Shown piece after piece: positions 7,104 through 9,402 of a DNA stretch of 9,402 nt. The translations under genes were made by a program, and so were the position numbers. The DNA is from Actinomycetes bacterium (GTDB taxonomy: Bacteria > Actinomycetota > Actinomycetes > Propionibacteriales > Propionibacteriaceae), in assembly GCA_023419175.1 (NCBI GenBank), contig JAEZYG010000006.1:1-9402 (forward strand), in the 5' to 3' direction. Each line of letters starts with the position of its first letter. Within the stretch, counting starts at the first letter, position 1. The notes beneath the pieces are model-generated. The model worked only from the letters and a program-made list of their open reading frames with translations, was not told the DNA's origin and did not search any database.

Positions 7104-8117
7104 CTAATCGAGTGTTACCTCTCGCCCTTCAGCTAGAGAACGTTCAATAGCGTCTACGATCTTTACAGATTCAAGGGATTGCTCTACCGTAACGATCGAT
7201 TTTTCTTCACAGACAATATTGGTGATAAAAGCATTGAGTTCTTCATAGAGATCTCCACGGATATGTCCATTTACCTCATACCAATGTCGCGAATCGGGAT
7301 ATTCTATCGTCCCCTCTTCTTCAATAAAACGGACACCATAATCACATGAATCGATATATGCCACAGCTTTCGTGCCGACAATTTCTACCTTGTCGTCAAT
7401 GATTGTGGGAGAATTCTCAGGAAGTACCCAACACGCTTCCAGACATGCGATCACGCCATTGGCATAGGTGAGAATGGCATAGATCACATCATTCATGCCA
7501 TATTCGCTTAACCGAACACTTCTCGACTTTGCAAAGACCTTCTCTACTGGAGAATCGATCCACCAATTGAGATAGTCGATATCGTGAATCATCACATGCA
7601 TACTCAAATCGGATGCCCCGATATAACGACGCGGTCCAATGATAGGGCTGTTTCTGCGCACATATGCATGGACGATATCCCCCATCTTCCCCGATTGAAT
7701 TCGGTCTTTAATCGAAGAAAAACGAGGATCGAAACGCAAGAGGAAACCTGTGGTAAAGACCTTGTCATAATCTTTGAGAATCTCATAGAGAGCATAGGCA
7801 TCATCAAGATCTTTTGTCAGCGGTTTTTCAAGAAGAATGTGCTTGTCATGGCGTACCGCCATCTCGACAGCGTCTCGATGCATATTGTCGGGAAGGACGA
7901 TAGAGACAGCATCAATATCATCCCGCTCAATTAATTCTCGATAATCACTATAGATATTAACTAAGGGAAATTCCGTAGCGAGAGAGGATCGTCTTTCTTC
8001 GCTGCTTTCAGCTAGAGCAACAAGCTCAACTCCGTGAATATCTTGATAAATTCTGGCGTGATAGGTTCCCATCTGTCCGACGCCGATCACACCTACTCGA
8101 ATTTTTTGATCGCTCAT
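7104..8117 (-). CDS. Gfo/Idh/MocA-family NAD(P)-dependent oxidoreductase
   Basis: Members of this family oxidise or reduce hydroxyls of sugars, inositols and amino sugars with NAD(P) in the cytoplasm. The 337-aa protein has the family length. Its Rossmann domain has GVGQMG (12-17), an acidic AESSEE (36-41) after the second strand that suggests an NAD preference, and the hallmark EKP (E97-K98-P99, with the catalytic Lys). The C-terminal alpha/beta domain includes RFDPRF (128-133) and the catalytic-region HDIDYL (H178, D179, D181). The ATG at 8117 overlaps the EIIA stop as ATGA and has GAGGAG about 6-7 bases upstream. It is the last gene of a PTS operon and ends beside a hairpin. Context suggests oxidation of the imported sugar or its phosphate; family members differ too much in substrate to say more. 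Confidence 0.92.
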   Translation of the reverse strand: MSDQKIRVGVIGVGQMGTYHARIYQDIHGVELVALAESSEERRSSLATEFPLVNIYSDYRELIERDDIDAVSIVLPDNMHRDAVEMAVRHDKHILLEKPLTKDLDDAYALYEILKDYDKVFTTGFLLRFDPRFSSIKDRIQSGKMGDIVHAYVRRNSPIIGPRRYIGASDLSMHVMIHDIDYLNWWIDSPVEKVFAKSRSVRLSEYGMNDVIYAILTYANGVIACLEACWVLPENSPTIIDDKVEIVGTKAVAYIDSCDYGVRFIEEEGTIEYPDSRHWYEVNGHIRGDLYEELNAFITNIVCEEKSIVTVEQSLESVKIVDAIERSLAEGREVTLD

Positions 8118-8569
8118 TTCATCTCCTCGTTTAACAGTGATACGACCTGCGAAATCTCTTGCGCTTCGATGAGCTGACCAAGACTTTCTGGATCGGATAT
8201 CACATCGGCTAATGCAGAAATCACATCAAGATGGCTATGGGAATCTTGAGCCGCAAGTACGATGATGAGTCGTACCGGGTCGTTATCCCCTGCATGAAAA
8301 GTTAAAGGCGTATGAAATGTGGCAAGGGCAAGATCTGCTTTGATGACTCCATCTTCTGGGCGAGCGTGAGCCAATGCCATTCCGCGAGTTAAGACGAAAT
8401 AAGGTCCATTTCGATGCACCGAGTCGATCATTGCGTCTACATATCGCTTCTCGATAGATCCTTTTTCTATAAGCGGTGCGGAAGCGAGCCGTATTCCTTC
8501 TTCCCAATCGGATGCAGATAATCCAAGACGGATAGTATCTCTATCGATAGATAAGCTAGTCATAATCAT
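8114..8569 (-). CDS. PTS EIIA component, ascorbate/mannitol-fructose superfamily (UlaC-like)
   Basis: This cytoplasmic protein takes phosphate from HPr on a histidine and hands it to EIIB during phosphorylating sugar uptake. The 151-aa single-domain protein matches EIIA type 2 of the UlaC/SgaA branch. Its active site is H68 in MALAHARPEDGV (64-75), where the family usually has LPHARPE. LIIVLAAQDSHSHLDVISAL (101-120) is the typical conserved helix region, with an HLxxIxxL pattern. Acidic and aromatic residues near the N-terminus (SASDWEEGIRLASAPLIEKG, 18-37) also fit the branch. The start at 8569 overlaps the HAD stop as ATGA; Met3 at 8563 is an alternative, and AGAAAG upstream is a modest ribosome binding site for either. 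It sits two genes after EIIB, interrupted by a phosphatase gene. The substrate is not necessarily ascorbate, because this branch serves several sugars. Confidence 0.9.
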   Translation of the reverse strand: MIMTSLSIDRDTIRLGLSASDWEEGIRLASAPLIEKGSIEKRYVDAMIDSVHRNGPYFVLTRGMALAHARPEDGVIKADLALATFHTPLTFHAGDNDPVRLIIVLAAQDSHSHLDVISALADVISDPESLGQLIEAQEISQVVSLLNEEMK

Positions 8570-9219
8570 TCTTTCTGATCTGATATGAATTCTTCAATCG
8601 ACAGATTCGCTAAGGAATCACATCGAAAATCAGTATTTTCTAAAGATAAATTACGGGTAATCTCATTAGGGATAACGAGAGTTTTCAATCCAGCTTTTTG
8701 AGCGGATAGAAGACCATTATAGGAATCCTCAATCGCTAGGCAGCGATGGGGTTCACATCCAAGCATCTGTGCAGCTAAGAGGTAGAGATCTGGAGCTGGT
8801 TTGATATGATCCACCATCTCTGCTGTGACAATAACATCGAAAAGAGGAAATAACCCCAAACGTTTCAAATGATAGTAGGGCTTTTCCTTTCGAGAGGACG
8901 TCGCTAATCCTAGAAGAAGACCATGATCCTTCACTGTCCTAAGGAAGGAGCTAACTCCATTCATCTCAGCTATCTGAGAAGATCGCTCAATGAAATCTTC
9001 TTTCGTTTCTTCAAGGAAACGCGGAATGGAGAAAGATATACCTTTATCCTTCAACGAAGAGATCAGATCATCGATATGAGATCCTACACAGATGAGAAAT
9101 TCATCTATCTTCAGACGATAATCACAATTATTCTCAAGCCAATCCCGTATGATGACGTACCACAGTTTTTCCGAATCGATGATGACTCCATCGAAATCCA
9201 TCACGACAGCATCGATCAT
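8566..9219 (-). CDS. HAD-superfamily phosphatase/phosphoglucomutase-like hydrolase (subfamily IA)
   Basis: This is a cytoplasmic phosphotransfer enzyme acting through an aspartyl-phosphate. The 217-aa protein carries all four HAD motifs: D8-F-D10-G-V-I-I-D-S-E (nucleophile D8, acid/base D10), LATSSR (105-110, motif II), K140 in HIKPAPDLY (motif III) and IEDSYNG (163-169, Mg-binding E164/D165). The helical cap (about 16-85) is of the small C1 type found in beta-phosphoglucomutase and sugar-phosphate phosphatases. AGGA lies about 7 bases before the ATG, which overlaps the EIIB stop as ATGA; the 3' end overlaps EIIA in the same way. Its place between two PTS components suggests it dephosphorylates or isomerises the sugar phosphate made by this transporter. 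That is inference, because HAD sequences predict substrate poorly. Confidence 0.9.
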   Translation of the reverse strand: MIDAVVMDFDGVIIDSEKLWYVIIRDWLENNCDYRLKIDEFLICVGSHIDDLISSLKDKGISFSIPRFLEETKEDFIERSSQIAEMNGVSSFLRTVKDHGLLLGLATSSRKEKPYYHLKRLGLFPLFDVIVTAEMVDHIKPAPDLYLLAAQMLGCEPHRCLAIEDSYNGLLSAQKAGLKTLVIPNEITRNLSLENTDFRCDSLANLSIEEFISDQKE

Positions 9220-9402
9220 GACTTATCCTGCGAGGCATCGAGGATCGATGAGATCAATTCGTCGTATTCGGGAGCATTGACGAAATCATCGATTCCAACA
9301 ATATGGCTATCAGGCATCTTCTCTTTCACCCGGTCGAGGAGCATATTTTGAGTCACGACAACATCGGCCTGTGTCGGAAGATCGGAGATCGCTATATGGA
9401 AT
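9216..9402 (-). CDS. PTS EIIB component, C-terminal part (ascorbate/mannitol type)
   Basis: Only the last 62 codons are inside the window; the start lies beyond the right edge. The translated tail includes FHIAISDLPTQADVVVTQ and then LLDRVKEKM, HIVGIDDFVNAPEYDELI and a hydrophilic end before TGA. The pattern D-V-V-V-T-x-x-x-L followed some 20 residues later by an FxxxPEYDEL-like helix is typical of the C-terminal half of EIIB domains of the mannitol/ascorbate fold. The active-site cysteine, expected near the N-terminus, lies outside the window. EIIB would pass phosphate from the EIIA two genes downstream to the sugar. The membrane EIIC is expected further upstream of it but cannot be seen. 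The stop overlaps the HAD start by four bases (ATGA). Confidence 0.82.
   Translation of the reverse strand, partial: FHIAISDLPTQADVVVTQNMLLDRVKEKMPDSHIVGIDDFVNAPEYDELISSILDASQDKS

Noticed and set aside
8540..8551. Perfect 12-bp palindrome TCTATCGATAGA in the 5' part of the EIIA gene
   Set aside because: About two 12-bp palindromes are expected by chance in a window this long, and it lies inside coding sequence.
1..9402. CRISPR arrays, insertion sequences, tRNA/rRNA genes, riboswitches
   Set aside because: No regularly spaced repeats, transposase motifs, terminal inverted repeats, tRNA cloverleaf or TPP-riboswitch-like sequence was seen, including upstream of thiL.

Overview
The window looks like chromosomal DNA of an actinobacterium of moderate G+C. 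Hand counts of single 60-base lines give about 45-65% in the left two thirds and about 35-45% in the right third. Four things point to this group: the ftsK-rimO-pgsA gene order, an IclR-family regulator closely resembling actinobacterial NdgR/LtbR, a RimO with the long arginine- and proline-rich linker before its radical-SAM motif, and an FtsK with a Ser/Arg-rich N-terminus. A host-associated member of the Actinomycetaceae or a relative is my guess only; no genus can be named from the sequence alone.

Left block (1-6191, minus strand): read in the direction of transcription, this is ddl (D-Ala-D-Ala ligase), thiL (thiamine-monophosphate kinase), ftsK (DNA translocase), rimO (ribosomal protein S12 methylthiotransferase) and the first 13 codons of a probable pgsA. 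These are housekeeping genes for peptidoglycan precursors, thiamine diphosphate, chromosome segregation, ribosome modification and phospholipid synthesis. Spacing is tight: 29 bp for ddl/thiL, 64 bp for thiL/ftsK, an ftsK stop just upstream of the rimO start, and 1 bp for rimO/pgsA.

Middle (6192-7103): an AT-rich 114-bp divergent region with two short inverted repeats separates ddl from the plus-strand NdgR/LtbR-type regulator. In many actinobacteria this regulator lies beside leuCD; here its divergent neighbour is ddl. The regulator and the operon to its right converge on a 10-bp G/C hairpin that probably terminates transcription from both sides.

Right block (7104-9402, minus strand): an accessory sugar-use operon that runs off the right edge. 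In transcription order it holds a PTS EIIB component (C-terminal 62 residues only), a HAD phosphatase of the beta-phosphoglucomutase-like subfamily, a PTS EIIA of the ascorbate/mannitol type, and a Gfo/Idh/MocA NAD(P)-dependent oxidoreductase. All three junctions are 4-base ATGA overlaps. Its lower G+C suggests separate acquisition. The likely logic is phosphorylating uptake, then dephosphorylation and/or oxidation of the imported sugar; the substrate cannot be told from this sequence. I see no RNA gene, CRISPR array, insertion sequence or phage gene, and no stretch over 300 bases lacks a gene.
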